The translations under genes were made by a program, and so were the position numbers. The notes beneath the pieces were generated by a model. It was not told where the DNA came from and searched no databases. It was given only the letters and a program-made list of their open reading frames with translations. Source: Gilliamella sp. wkB112 (GTDB taxonomy: Bacteria; Pseudomonadota; Gammaproteobacteria; Enterobacterales; Orbaceae). From it: a DNA stretch of 64,000 nucleotides. The stretch covers positions 1-64,000 of the forward strand of contig NZ_LZGL01000018.1 of the NCBI RefSeq assembly GCF_001690685.1, given 5' to 3'. Below, one piece after another: positions 17,665 through 26,387 of this stretch. How positions within the stretch are numbered: the first letter of the stretch is position 1; every line of letters begins with the position of its first letter.

Positions 17665-18090
17665 CTAACATATTAGCTCTATATTTCCTACATACTCAAT
17701 AGAATACCAATTAACGGATATAAGATATGAAATATCTTTGTCAGAAATGAAATACTCCATACCACTACTATTTTCCATTAACTTAGATATATTTCTAGCA
17801 TCTTCTATAATTACAACAACATCTTTATTGATTGTATTTTGCTCAAAAAATATATAGCCAGGTTTATTATCTAAACATAATGAGAATTTAAACTCATAAT
17901 CATCTGTAGATAATCTTTTGGCATTATCTCCTATGGCCAAATGCCCCTCTATTCTCCATGGCATGTATTTTTTTAATACTTGATCAATATAATTACATGC
18001 ATCCATGTGTGTTATAAAATTTAACTTTATATCTAGCTCTGATGCACTTTCTATTAACGCATTTGCATAACTAAACTTATGGAAATTCAT
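17665..18090 (-). CDS. Putative immunity protein, orphan
   Basis: 141 residues, starting MNFHKFSYANALIES. It contains IEGHLAIGDNAKRLSTDDYEF, a beta-rich middle, and ends VGNIELIC. The family is not known to me. It starts 21 bases after the stop of the gene at 18112, so the two are probably read together. Confidence 0.5.
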   Translation of the reverse strand: MNFHKFSYANALIESASELDIKLNFITHMDACNYIDQVLKKYMPWRIEGHLAIGDNAKRLSTDDYEFKFSLCLDNKPGYIFFEQNTINKDVVVIIEDARNISKLMENSSGMEYFISDKDISYLISVNWYSIEYVGNIELIC

Positions 18091-18111
18091 ATTTATCTCT
18101 TAGCAAGAACA

Positions 18112-18570
18112 TTATTCTGAACTATTTAAATAGTCGCCTTTTAGAGGAAAACCATCCTCATCAAAAAGATTCATTACACCGTATTTATTACTATATCCTT
18201 GTATTTCTTTACCATAGCAATAATAACTAATTTTTTTAGCAATAATCGGAACGCTATAAGCGTTAACGTAGAAATAGTATTGGCTATTTTCAACTTTACC
18301 TTTAGGCTCTATATCGATATTCGCCGAAAGAGAGAAGCTTTCAAGACCCTCAAAAAATAATTCAACTCCTGATACTACCGAATCATAAATAATAATTAGT
18401 AATTTTGCACTCCATAGAGAATCTGAAGCTACTGTCCCTCCATCTTTTGTAATATATGATGGGGATTGTACATATAACTCTCTAATAAATGAGTCATGCC
18501 AGTCAATACTCTCTAAAAAACTAGTAAATTCTTTTTCATTTTTTATATAGTTCATATTATTACTCGTCAA
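18112..18570 (-). CDS. Putative immunity protein, orphan
   Basis: 152 residues. The first ATG gives MTSNNMNYIKNEKEF; the internal ATG (MNYIKN) is also possible. It contains FLESIDWHDSFIREL, then a beta-rich section with KLLIIIYDSVVSGVEL. The W-H-D-S segment near the N-terminus recurs in small bacterial proteins of unknown role. It is first in the pair with 17665. Confidence 0.5.
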   Translation of the reverse strand: MTSNNMNYIKNEKEFTSFLESIDWHDSFIRELYVQSPSYITKDGGTVASDSLWSAKLLIIIYDSVVSGVELFFEGLESFSLSANIDIEPKGKVENSQYYFYVNAYSVPIIAKKISYYCYGKEIQGYSNKYGVMNLFDEDGFPLKGDYLNSSE

Positions 18571-18734
18571 TAGTAAATGAGCAGATCATGTGTCTTTAGG
18601 TCTATTTCTACTACTATAATCGAAATTATGTTGATTTTATGCACTAAGATTATCAATAAAATTATATTACCTTATCTACTAACTTATTAATATTTTCATT
18701 CTTTGTATATCATATATGAATGTTGTATGGTTAA

Positions 18735-18956
18735 GATGCTTCCAGAGTCATCATTTTTCTAAAAGATTTTTTATTAAGAGCAGAAGGTTATCTGATAGGG
18801 GACACTTGGATAACCTCCAAGGATCAATCCAACTAATAGGATTCGGGGCATACTGATAAAGGTTATTACCACCCAGTAATCCTATCGGATCCGGCTGGGT
18901 AAATCTACCTATATCGGGGTCAAAGTATCTAAAGGTATTATAGTGTAAATTGCTAA
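18735..18956 (-). pseudogene. Rhs core fragment, LLGGNN type, with lost tip
   Basis: Core is clear from 18812 to 18956 ([39 protein letters not shown]). The tip after it reads [12 protein letters not shown] and stops within 30 residues, so the toxin has been lost. The stretch 18571-18734 holds no gene I can see. Confidence 0.65.
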
Positions 18957-19002
18957 CTTATTTAAATTAAAGCTACCAAGTAAATTAATTTGTCGAATGT
19001 TA

Positions 19003-19473
19003 TTAATAAATTATTAGATTACCTTTAGGCCAGCAGCCATGCCAACCACAAGGCAAATGACCACTTTCATAAACTTTTAGTAAGCATTCGAAAAATAAAG
19101 GTTCTTTTAAGACAGTCTTGTAATAATCTTCAATTAAAAAATGGGTAATATCCCACCCTACACATTGGTTTAATAATTTATTATCAATACCATTTATATA
19201 AACCTAATCCGCAATATTTTTTTTATAATAGTTTCTAGCTTCGCATGCAATAATATTCCAATGTTGAAATAGAGAAGAATGTTTATTAACAAGAAAACCT
19301 GATATTTCATTTGCTGCTTCAAGAGTTGTATTTTCCCATATAGCACTACCCAGATGTTCTCCTACCTCAAAAATTGAACTTAACTGATTAATATTTTTAA
19401 AAGACTCTAAAGGCTTGCCTACATTAGCAAACCACTTGATCGCCGAAAGTCGACTTTTTATTAATTCCATCAT
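19003..19473 (-). pseudogene. Immunity gene with internal TAG stop
   Basis: The frame MMELIKSRLSAIKWFANVG to YYKKNIAD is closed by TAG at 19204-19206. It continues unbroken as VYINGIDNKLLNQCVGWDI, FLIEDYYKTVL, GHLPCGWHGCWPKGNLIIY and a true stop at 19003. Read through, it is about 155 residues. It resembles the small immunity proteins that end GHFPCGW-x-G-x-x-P-x-G-x-L-x-I-Y and partner HHMNQNA nuclease toxins. Its toxin at 19483 is that type and is also dead. Confidence 0.68.
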
Positions 19474-19482
19474 ATATATTTT

Positions 19483-20209
19483 CTATTGTGGTACTTGATT
19501 AATTCTACCTGGTATTCTAGACACAGGCATTCCCCTAAATAAACCATATTGTACTCATTACTACGTAGCATACCTGACTGCAACTATTAACATCAACAAA
19601 TGACAAACATGTAGCTTCTAAAAAGTGCTTCAATGCCTGTGTATACTGCAAGTTTGTAGGATGCTGTCCATATAGTTCTCTCCCCATACCGTTCCCAAAA
19701 GTTTTCAAGTGAGGCATGTGCGTTATAGTGAGGTATTCCTGACTCAGTAAAGGCATTTTAGTTAATGGAAGCTCCCTTTCCTTGATGGATTACATCTCTA
19801 TATGCTGCATTTTGGTTCATATGATGTACTTGTCCTAGGGCAGAATCTTTTTTAACTCATCATATTCACCCATCCGGCATTCCCAACTCCAAGGATCAAT
19901 CCAAGCAATAAGATTAGGAGCATACTGATAAAGGTTATTACCACCTAGTAATCCTATCGGATCAGGCTGGGTAAATCTACCTATATCGGGGTCAAAGTAT
20001 CTAAAGGTATTATAATGTAGTCCTGTTTCTCTATCTAGGTATTGCCCTTGGTATCTTAAATTTTGGTCAAAGTTACTTCGGTTTTCTTTCCACTCTTTTT
20101 CAGCATTTCCCCAGATTTTGTATTCTGCTTGCCAAATACTATTGCCTTGGCTGTCGGTAAGTTGTTCAGGGAGCCCTGCTAGGTTGTGATGAAGGAAGTA
20201 GTTTAGCAC
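19483..20209 (-). pseudogene. Rhs core plus HHMNQNA-type nuclease tip, frameshifted
   Basis: The core is intact ([24 protein letters not shown]) up to MGEYDELKKILP-stop. A shift in a run of A then gives KDSALGQVHHMNQNAAYRDV, an in-frame TAA, NAFTESGIPHYNAHASLE with NFWERYG, another shift, GRELYGQHPTNLQYTQAL, and finally MPVSRIPGRINQVPQ-stop. These blocks in this order are the hallmark of an HHMNQNA/AHH-like nuclease tip. At least two frameshifts and one nonsense codon mean it makes no active toxin. Confidence 0.75.
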
Positions 20210-20333
20210 TCACTCTTTTTAGTGATGAAATCTTATACTATTACTATTAAATAATATTACACCATCAGATGATCACAGGAATCTATAGATCATCCTTTTT
20301 AAGTTTTAATACTTAAGAGTCATACCATTATTA

Positions 20334-20756
20334 CTAAAAGACTATATTCGACCATTTATCAGCCCCTTTAGAATACTTCTTTTTAGTATCAAGTAACCAT
20401 TCTCCATTTTGTAACTTCATAGTATACCTATAAATAACAGCAAAGTTTTGATTGGCAGGGTGAACCCATTTAGTTTCAATAATTGCTTTATTTCCATCTA
20501 TTGAGATATTTTGAATAGTCTCTTGCTGAGGGTCATATTCAGGAGGAAAGCCCGCATTTGGTACAGATTGTCGACCAAGTTTACGGTCTTTATTTGTTAA
20601 ATATTTTTTATAAATTACCTTTAAGTTTTCACCAGCCACCTGAGCATAATTAGTCATTCCTATTTCATCATATTTTTTTTTAGTTTCAACCTCCCATTCA
20701 TTCATTTCTTTTGAAAAAGAATAAAATTTTTCTTTAATTGCCTTTTCTGTATTCAT
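20334..20756 (-). CDS. NTF2-fold immunity protein
   Basis: 140 residues: an N-terminal helix (EKFYSFSKEMNEWEVETKKK), a middle with LGRQSVPNAGFPPEYDP, then beta strands IQNISIDGNKAIIETKW, IYRYTMKLQNGEWLLD. This is the cone-shaped NTF2-like fold used by many immunity proteins. It lies 24 bases after the endonuclease tip that ends at 20781 and should protect against it. A trace of a related gene is at 10250. Confidence 0.75.
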   Translation of the reverse strand: MNTEKAIKEKFYSFSKEMNEWEVETKKKYDEIGMTNYAQVAGENLKVIYKKYLTNKDRKLGRQSVPNAGFPPEYDPQQETIQNISIDGNKAIIETKWVHPANQNFAVIYRYTMKLQNGEWLLDTKKKYSKGADKWSNIVF

Positions 20757-20780
20757 AATTTCATCACCTATAAAATTTCA

Positions 20781-21545
20781 TTAATTAGAGCTAGTGGGAA
20801 GAGGCTTGCTAAAACTTTCATCAAATACACTAATCCCGTTATCATACACTTTATAGTCTATTCGTGTCGGCCTAGTTCCACCATTATCATAATGATATGT
20901 TTGCTCAAATGTTACGCTATTACCTGTATCTCTCACATAATCTGCAACCTTACCTTCAAATACTTGGAAAGTACCCCTGTTTGTATGTGGATCTTGAGGG
21001 AAAACATAGTCTTTTCCACCACTTCCACCTAATTGGTTTCCTCTAGTGTGTCCAGCATCGTCTGTAGCAGCCCCCATTGACCTCGCATAATCTCTAGAGC
21101 TTTTATTAGTTGCTGTTCCTCCATTTGCTACATCATCTGGAGTGATAGTACCTTTTACATTAGTGATTTCATTATTTTTACCTCTAGTGATCTCATCTCT
21201 TGAGCTTGCACATATTTTTTTCAATCCCCAAGGATCAATCCAACTAACAGGATTAGGGGCATACTGATAAAGGTTATTACCACCCAGTAGTCCTATCGGA
21301 TCAGGCTGGGTAAATCTACCTATATCAGGGTCAAAGTATCTAAAGGTATTATAGTGTAGTCCTGTTTCTCTATCTAGATATTGGCCTTGGTATCTTAAAT
21401 TTTGGTCAAAGTTACTTCGGCTTTCTTTCCATTTTTTTTCAGCATTCCCCCAGATTTTGTATTCTGCTTGCCAAATACTATTGCCTTGGCTGTCGGTAAG
21501 TTGTTCAGGGAGCCCTGCTAGGTTGTTATGGAAGTAGCTTATTTT
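20781..21545 (-). CDS. Orphan Rhs core plus DNA/RNA non-specific endonuclease toxin
   Basis: The open frame runs from core ([43 protein letters not shown]) into a tip of about 145 residues. The tip has DDAGHTRGNQLGGSG, YVFPQDPHTNRGTF, FEGKVADYVRD and GGTRPTRIDYKVYDNG. The D-x-G-H plus N-x-x-N/FPQ pattern is that of the DNA/RNA non-specific endonuclease (beta-beta-alpha metal) family, with His as general base. A hexanucleotide repeat lies at its upstream edge. The frame opens only as a fragment; a TTG at 21224 is the first marked start. The partner at 20334 is intact. Confidence 0.78.
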   Translation of the reverse strand, partial: KISYFHNNLAGLPEQLTDSQGNSIWQAEYKIWGNAEKKWKESRSNFDQNLRYQGQYLDRETGLHYNTFRYFDPDIGRFTQPDPIGLLGGNNLYQYAPNPVSWIDPWGLKKICASSRDEITRGKNNEITNVKGTITPDDVANGGTATNKSSRDYARSMGAATDDAGHTRGNQLGGSGGKDYVFPQDPHTNRGTFQVFEGKVADYVRDTGNSVTFEQTYHYDNGGTRPTRIDYKVYDNGISVFDESFSKPLPTSSN

Positions 21546-21571
21546 TCTTTTTCTTTTTCTTTTTCTTTTTC
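21542..21571 (+). repeat. Hexanucleotide tandem repeat (TTTTTC)x5
   Basis: Five perfect copies of TTTTTC on the plus strand stand where other core copies have GAAGAAAAAATC (EEKIS). On the minus strand they read Arg-Lys repeats in frame with the core. A unit of six keeps the frame when copy number changes. It marks the point where the core of this cassette ends. Confidence 0.85.
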
Positions 21572-21674
21572 TTGTACACTCTCTAAGAATAGTAACAAGT
21601 CCCCAAGTAACTATCCATTACATTTCTACAGAATTTGGTTATTAAATTCTACATGGATATATTTTCTTTAAGTT

Positions 21675-21947
21675 TTAAATGTTATTATTTTTACTTTTTA
21701 TTATTCTCATCCAATCCTTGAATTCATTTCTTAAAAATTCGTTATTGACTAAATTCATTTTTTTTTCTAAATAGTTATATATCTCTTTGTCTCCCAAGTC
21801 ACAAACGTATAAGTTTATTGCATCAACAATATCATTTTCATAAGAATCAATAGCATAAACGTATAAATCAATCATCTCTTTTAATGCTTTATTTCTATCT
21901 TTATGAAAATCTTTTTCTATAATATCGTATTTTTCACGTATACTCAT
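21675..21947 (-). CDS. Small putative immunity protein
   Basis: 90 residues, helical and charged (MSIREKYDIIEKDFHKDR, ALKEMIDLYVYAIDSY, LEKKMNLVNNEFLRNEF). It starts nine bases after the stop of the toxin at 21956 with a TAGGAGG site directly before the ATG. No family name; the cognate immunity role is inferred from position. Confidence 0.62.
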   Translation of the reverse strand: MSIREKYDIIEKDFHKDRNKALKEMIDLYVYAIDSYENDIVDAINLYVCDLGDKEIYNYLEKKMNLVNNEFLRNEFKDWMRIIKSKNNNI

Positions 21948-21955
21948 TTTACCTC

Positions 21956-22981
21956 CTAGTTATATGGAGAACGGCCTTTACCCATTGGTATATGCACATC
22001 TTGATTATGATTAGGATTACTTGCTTTAGTAGATGTTCCACCTGATGCTGTGTGTCTTCCAGAAACAGTAGATGGAGGATAATTTCCTCCTGAAACACTA
22101 CTGGTTGGAACTGTCTCAATGTGGGTATGCGGAACTTCATCTGCATATCCTAAAGCAGGATTACGTACCTTAGCTGGATCCATTCTTACAGATACAGTAT
22201 TTCCATCAGGTAATGATTTTGTCCAAACTTCTCCTCCGCTGTTTGCAGGTGTGCTTGTGTATCCTCTATTTTTTAATATCTGTCTTATTTGTCCAGTTTT
22301 TTTTCCTGTAAAATCTGGTAATGAACTAACCTCTTCAGAAGCATTTAGTGCTTTTCTAAATCTTCCTTTATCATCTCTCAATCTATTACAAGCCCATCCC
22401 CAAGGATCAATCCAACTAACAGGATTAGGGGCATACTGGTAAAGGTTATTACCACCTAGTAATCCTATCGGATCAGGTTGCGTAAATCTACCTATATCGG
22501 GGTCAAAGTATCTAAAGGTATTATAGTGTAACCCTGTTTCTCTATCTAGGTACTGCCCTTGGTATCTTAAATTTTGATCAAAGTTGCTTCGGCTTTCTTT
22601 CCATTCTTTTTCAGCATTTCCCCAGATTTTGTATTCTGCCTGCCAAATACTATTGCCTTGGCTGTCGGTGAGTTGTTCGGGAAGCCCTGCTAGGTTGTTA
22701 TGGAAATAGCTGATTTTTTCTTCGCCTGGTGTCCCTTCTATTCTTGCCAGTGGGTTGTAACCATTGTCGTAGATGTAGTAACTAGTAATTCCATTTTGTT
22801 TTTCTCCCAGTAAGCGCATTCCTTGCCAATAGAATTCTGTTTTAGCGATAGGTATCTCTGAATCTCGAGCAAGATAGATAGCTTTTTCTATGCGCCGTCC
22901 TATGGGGTCGTATTTGAAGCGGATGTATTTGGTTTGGGCATGTTGGGTATGTTTTATTTCAGTTATACGGTGTTCTGTTAC
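21956..22981 (-). CDS. Longest orphan Rhs core with toxin tip
   Basis: This is the longest core copy in the window: [81 protein letters not shown]. It is unbroken from 22981 to the tip; the first ATG is at 22819. The tip (about 145 residues) has NRLRDDKGRFRKA, GQIRQILKNRGY, EVWTKSLPDGNTVSVRMDP, VPHTHIETVPTSSVSGGNY and a disordered end. PHTHIE suggests a His-based catalytic centre, but I cannot name the family. It lacks everything before the late core, so expression as a secreted toxin would need recombination. Confidence 0.72.
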   Translation of the reverse strand, partial: VTEHRITEIKHTQHAQTKYIRFKYDPIGRRIEKAIYLARDSEIPIAKTEFYWQGMRLLGEKQNGITSYYIYDNGYNPLARIEGTPGEEKISYFHNNLAGLPEQLTDSQGNSIWQAEYKIWGNAEKEWKESRSNFDQNLRYQGQYLDRETGLHYNTFRYFDPDIGRFTQPDPIGLLGGNNLYQYAPNPVSWIDPWGWACNRLRDDKGRFRKALNASEEVSSLPDFTGKKTGQIRQILKNRGYTSTPANSGGEVWTKSLPDGNTVSVRMDPAKVRNPALGYADEVPHTHIETVPTSSVSGGNYPPSTVSGRHTASGGTSTKASNPNHNQDVHIPMGKGRSPYN

Positions 22982-22985
22982 TTAG

Positions 22986-23486
22986 TTATAATTTTTCTAA
23001 ATAGCTAAACCCATCAAGACTATCAGTATAACCAACTGCCTTAAGGTCTTGCTTAAGATTTCTCAGCAAATTATCCCACTCATTCACAAAATGAGTTTTA
23101 TTAACCAATACTTGATATAAATCAGGATCGATTTCATTTATTATTTTATTAGAAAAAATACTATTACTATTCCATTTTGCATTAATCCTAATCTGCTCTG
23201 TTTTATATAGAGTAAAATCCCATTTTGCTGTAAAGGTACTTGATAAAAAATTTATATAAAATTCTTTTTCTTTATTCGTCTTGATAAGAACTAACATTTT
23301 AATAATATCATTATAAATTTCACTCAAATCTCCTTTTTTACTCAAAGGAACTAGGTAATTATTCCAATTTAATGTAAAGCTATCACTATACTCTAAATAT
23401 ATTGTATATATTGCTTCTGATACTGTTGAGTCTTCACTATCTAACCTACCTAATTCAACAGAATTATTAAAATCAATATTAAACAT
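22986..23486 (-). CDS. Putative immunity protein
   Basis: The ATG at 23486 (MFNIDFNNSVELG), preceded by AAGAGAATCGAG, is preferred over upstream in-frame codons that overlap the toxin end at 23497. That gives 166 residues, mostly helical, with TLNWNNYLVPLSKKGDL and AKWNSNSIFSNK. No family was recognised. It is the partner of the tip ending at 23497. Confidence 0.6.
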   Translation of the reverse strand: MFNIDFNNSVELGRLDSEDSTVSEAIYTIYLEYSDSFTLNWNNYLVPLSKKGDLSEIYNDIIKMLVLIKTNKEKEFYINFLSSTFTAKWDFTLYKTEQIRINAKWNSNSIFSNKIINEIDPDLYQVLVNKTHFVNEWDNLLRNLKQDLKAVGYTDSLDGFSYLEKL

Positions 23487-23496
23487 CTCGATTCTC

Positions 23497-24081
23497 TTAT
23501 TCAAAACCATTAAAAATGGGGCCTGCAGTTTTAGAGTCAATAGGAAATCCATGAAAGGTTCCATTGCCATTATTTCTCACCCTTATCATGTCAGGAATAC
23601 TTGTGCTACCATCAGGATTAAATACTACCGAAGTACTCCCTGAGTTGATTGGGAAGTCAGCCATTTGTCCAGGTTCCAAAGTTGCGGCTTTACTGCCAGC
23701 ATACTCTAAATCCGCCTTACTACCCCACTTTCCTTGAGGCATAGGGGGTCTTCCTGTCCTAGCGGCTTGATCTCTAGCCCGTTTTAAAGCATCAGCTTGT
23801 GTCCACTTTATCCCATGAGGTTTTCCTCTTAAATACCCAGGTTCAGGCTTTAAAGGTTTTGGTTCTTCTGAAACATTGCTACCACCACAAGGCTTTTTAG
23901 CCCAACCCCAAGGATCAATCCAAGCAATAGGATTAGGGGCATACTGGTAAAGGTTATTACCACCTAGTAATCCTATCGGATCAGGTTGCGTAAATCTACC
24001 TATATCGGGGTCAAAGTATCTAAAGGTATTATGGTGTAACCCTGTTTCTCTATCATAGAGGTTTGGGCTATTTTCCGAGAC
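23497..24081 (-). CDS. Orphan Rhs core plus toxin tip
   Basis: Core ([39 protein letters not shown]) leads in frame into a tip of about 135 residues: [15 protein letters not shown] linker, [54 protein letters not shown]. The WG-x-KADL-x-YA-x-x-KAATL and NNGTGTFHG-like blocks recur in toxin tips of polymorphic systems, but the activity is not known to me. The core is cut short at about 24081 by a stop in the frame. Confidence 0.66.
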   Translation of the reverse strand, partial: VSENSPNLYDRETGLHHNTFRYFDPDIGRFTQPDPIGLLGGNNLYQYAPNPIAWIDPWGWAKKPCGGSNVSEEPKPLKPEPGYLRGKPHGIKWTQADALKRARDQAARTGRPPMPQGKWGSKADLEYAGSKAATLEPGQMADFPINSGSTSVVFNPDGSTSIPDMIRVRNNGNGTFHGFPIDSKTAGPIFNGFE

Positions 24082-24114
24082 CTAGTAAGGCGTCATCTCC
24101 ATATATTTTATGCT

Positions 24115-24558
24115 TTAACCTTTGAGATAATCTATTAAATAGTCCATAAATGAACCACTTACCAGACTGCTTTCTTTCGTTACAGGATCAATTAAAACCA
24201 ACGGTGCTTCTTGAAGATCATTAAACTTAGAAGTGTCAATACATAATATATAATCTCCGTTTTGAAAGTCTAATGCTATATATTGATCTGGTAAACCTTC
24301 ATCCACTCTTAAATATTTTGTATATGATACTACATCACCTGTAATATTAACTTGTTCAGGCTCTAACCCAGCAAAAGACCGCCCATCAATTTCTATTGTG
24401 CCAAATTTTTCTAAAAATAAGATATATGATTTTGGAAATCGGACACCTAGCAAAATTTCTGCTTTTTCTATGGTTTGAAAGCTTACAGGTTGCCCTATAT
24501 TTATTTCAGCGCCATCATTAATATTTTTTTCAATTAACGTATTTAATTCATTGATCAT
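24115..24558 (-). CDS. SUKH (SMI1/KNR4) family immunity protein
   Basis: 147 residues: an N-terminal helix with IGQPVSFQTIEKAEILLGVRFPKSYILFLEKFG, a beta-rich centre (YIALDFQNGDYILCIDTSKF) and the ending DPVTKESSLVSGSFMDYLIDYL. The P-x-S-Y-x-x-F-L-x-x-F-G block is the SUKH hallmark. SUKH proteins bind and block diverse nuclease toxins. A 3' duplicate of this gene is at 27189-27349. No toxin tip lies directly upstream. Confidence 0.82.
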   Translation of the reverse strand: MINELNTLIEKNINDGAEINIGQPVSFQTIEKAEILLGVRFPKSYILFLEKFGTIEIDGRSFAGLEPEQVNITGDVVSYTKYLRVDEGLPDQYIALDFQNGDYILCIDTSKFNDLQEAPLVLIDPVTKESSLVSGSFMDYLIDYLKG

Positions 24559-24668
24559 ATTAAAAATCCATTGCTCTTGTTTTCCAATAATTTTGCCTAA
24601 ACCTATTATAAGCCCTTAAACAATTCCCATTAGAAAAAATGAAGAGTGATTTATTTATCCAAAATTAT

Positions 24669-25220
24669 TTACTCTGCTAATTTAAGCCAGAAGTTAATAT
24701 CTTTTGAATTTACTGCTTTTGATACATTATTGGCTATGATTTTTGTATTATCTGTATTATTTCTTTGTAAAAAGATAGTTCCAATACCACGAAAAAATAA
24801 AATAAAGTCAGATGATATTATTTTTGCATCATTCCAATTTATTTCAGAAGAAAAAGCACTAATACTCTCCTTTTCAGTATCTAACATAATTGTATATGGA
24901 TCTGATATAGCAATGACAATTTTATTATTTGGTCGCTCTCCTTTTCCCCACCAAACACTATGATTAATAACTAATAAATCTTTTAAATAATCGCCAGAAC
25001 TACCAAATACTATCGGACCAAGTGTAAAACTACCAAAGTTATACTGGCTAATTAAGAATAAGAATTTATCTGGAAACGTTACTTCCAATTGTTTTTCTAT
25101 CACTTTGATATCATGGATATTTGTTTTTTTTTCAATAAGTCGAAAACCATTTATCATTGGCTCTAATGGTAAAAAAACTTTATCCAAACCATCTTTAATA
25201 TTTTCTATTGATAAAAGCAT
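24669..25220 (-). CDS. SUKH-like immunity protein
   Basis: 183 residues: IHDIKVIEKQLEVTFPDKFLFLISQYNFG is the SUKH start motif, then LGPIVFGSSGDYLKDLL and NNKIVIAISDPYTIMLDTE. It lies seven bases after the HHH-containing toxin tip that ends at 25227 and is likely its partner. Confidence 0.72.
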   Translation of the reverse strand: MLLSIENIKDGLDKVFLPLEPMINGFRLIEKKTNIHDIKVIEKQLEVTFPDKFLFLISQYNFGSFTLGPIVFGSSGDYLKDLLVINHSVWWGKGERPNNKIVIAISDPYTIMLDTEKESISAFSSEINWNDAKIISSDFILFFRGIGTIFLQRNNTDNTKIIANNVSKAVNSKDINFWLKLAE

Positions 25221-25226
25221 ATAACC

Positions 25227-25706
25227 TCACTTTGTATGCCAAATACCACCACTACCCACATGTGTCTTACCTGGTACAGGTATTACATACTGCCCGAAAT
25301 CCACATGATGATGTATTAATACATCTCCTTTATAATTAGCATGTTCAGGAAACATTCTTATCCACGTATCATCAATTCTTGGTGAAACTTTTAATGTAGA
25401 GTAGTTCTCACTTAAATATTTATTACTTGCACTTAATGATTCTGGCTGTAATTGACTCCATTGTTCCCAAAATTGTTGAGTATTATGAATGCCACCTTTA
25501 GATGTAATATCCCCACTAGTAAACATATGAGAGTCTATCGAGTATCTAGGATCAGGTCTCCCAGGATTTTTTGGATCAATACGAGTCTGATACGGGTTTG
25601 TATTTTCATCACTACCTCCACCGCAAGGTCTTTTAGCCCATCCCCAAGGATCAATCCAACTAATAGGATTAGGGGCATACTGATAAAGGTTATTACAACT
25701 TAACAA
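25227..25706 (-). CDS. Rhs core stub plus His-rich nuclease-like toxin tip
   Basis: The frame opens within core ([19 protein letters not shown]) and continues for about 135 residues: [80 protein letters not shown]. The [15 protein letters not shown] then GIWH pattern resembles HNH/His-Me finger tips of polymorphic toxins. A five-base deletion upstream in GRFTQPDP breaks the core frame, so the open frame starts only at LSCNN (TTG). Its partner at 24669 is intact. Confidence 0.65.
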   Translation of the reverse strand: MLSCNNLYQYAPNPISWIDPWGWAKRPCGGGSDENTNPYQTRIDPKNPGRPDPRYSIDSHMFTSGDITSKGGIHNTQQFWEQWSQLQPESLSASNKYLSENYSTLKVSPRIDDTWIRMFPEHANYKGDVLIHHHVDFGQYVIPVPGKTHVGSGGIWHTK

Positions 25707-25775
25707 TCCTATCGGGTCGGGTAAATTTACCTATATCAGGGGCACAATATCTAACTGGACTTAAATGTAAAATTA
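25707..25775 (-). pseudogene. Decayed Rhs core, frameshifted
   Basis: The reverse strand reads [14 protein letters not shown] in a frame different from [10 protein letters not shown], because bases of the FTQPDP codons are missing. It is the remaining upstream core of the cassette at 25227. Confidence 0.55.
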
Positions 25776-25797
25776 CTTTTTATATCTTAAAGATTTT

Positions 25798-26115
25798 TTA
25801 ATCTTCAATTAAATTATTGTTTTTATCATAAGTTGGAGCATCATATCTTATTTTAAGATACTGACTTGCTTCATTTTTAGTTGGTAACCAATTATTTCCT
25901 CTAACTTCCCACAGACAAATTAAACCAAGAAGCTCTATTGGATCAGTAGCACTAAAATATAGATTATCTTTTTGGGCATCAAACTGATATAAACAATCTG
26001 TATCATCATCAGATAAATAGTGCACTGAAACATCTATTTGATAACCTTTAGTCTGTATAGCATAAAAACATGCCGCTTCTGTATTCCCTGCAATTCTAAT
26101 ACTAATTTTAGACAT
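25798..26115 (-). CDS. Small putative immunity protein
   Basis: 105 residues: KISIRIAGNTEAACFYAIQTKGYQIDV, YLSDDDTDCLYQFDAQKD, SATDPIELLGLICLWEVRG. The TDPIELLGL-x-x-L-W-E-x-RG segment is distinctive and recurs in small proteins next to toxin tips, but I know no family name. Its toxin upstream is decayed. Confidence 0.6.
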   Translation of the reverse strand: MSKISIRIAGNTEAACFYAIQTKGYQIDVSVHYLSDDDTDCLYQFDAQKDNLYFSATDPIELLGLICLWEVRGNNWLPTKNEASQYLKIRYDAPTYDKNNNLIED

Positions 26116-26129
26116 TTGGCATATCTCCT

Positions 26130-26387
26130 AAACTATCGACATTTAGATATTTGGTTTTCTGTTACTTCTCCATGTACAAGTAGCTCATTATTTCTCTTCA
26201 TGTTCTGGTACACATTATTTGCTTCTCTACTAACTTTTTTATTAGTATCATTTGCTGTAATAACCCTAGCCTCCTCTGCTATTATTATCCGGGTTTTCCT
26301 GAATTAGCTAAATCTTCTGTAGATACTTTATATAGATTACTACCAAATTTATCAGCTCCTTGATTTTGTTCACTTCCTGATTTTCTA
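26130..26387 (-). pseudogene. Decayed toxin tip without core
   Basis: Reverse frames give RKSGSEQNQGADKFGSNL, YKVSTEDLANSGKPG-stop and, one shift on, AEEARVITANDTNKKVSRE, NNVYQNMKRNNELLVHGEV. The end abuts the small immunity gene at 26115. Frameshift and stops show that it is dead. Confidence 0.5.

Noticed and set aside
21949..22146. 65-codon minus-strand frame inside the toxin at 21956
   Set aside because: A different frame of the same tip, with no ribosome site and low-complexity product.
22119..22442. 107-codon plus-strand frame
   Set aside because: Antisense shadow of the toxin tip at 21956-22981, with no initiation signal.
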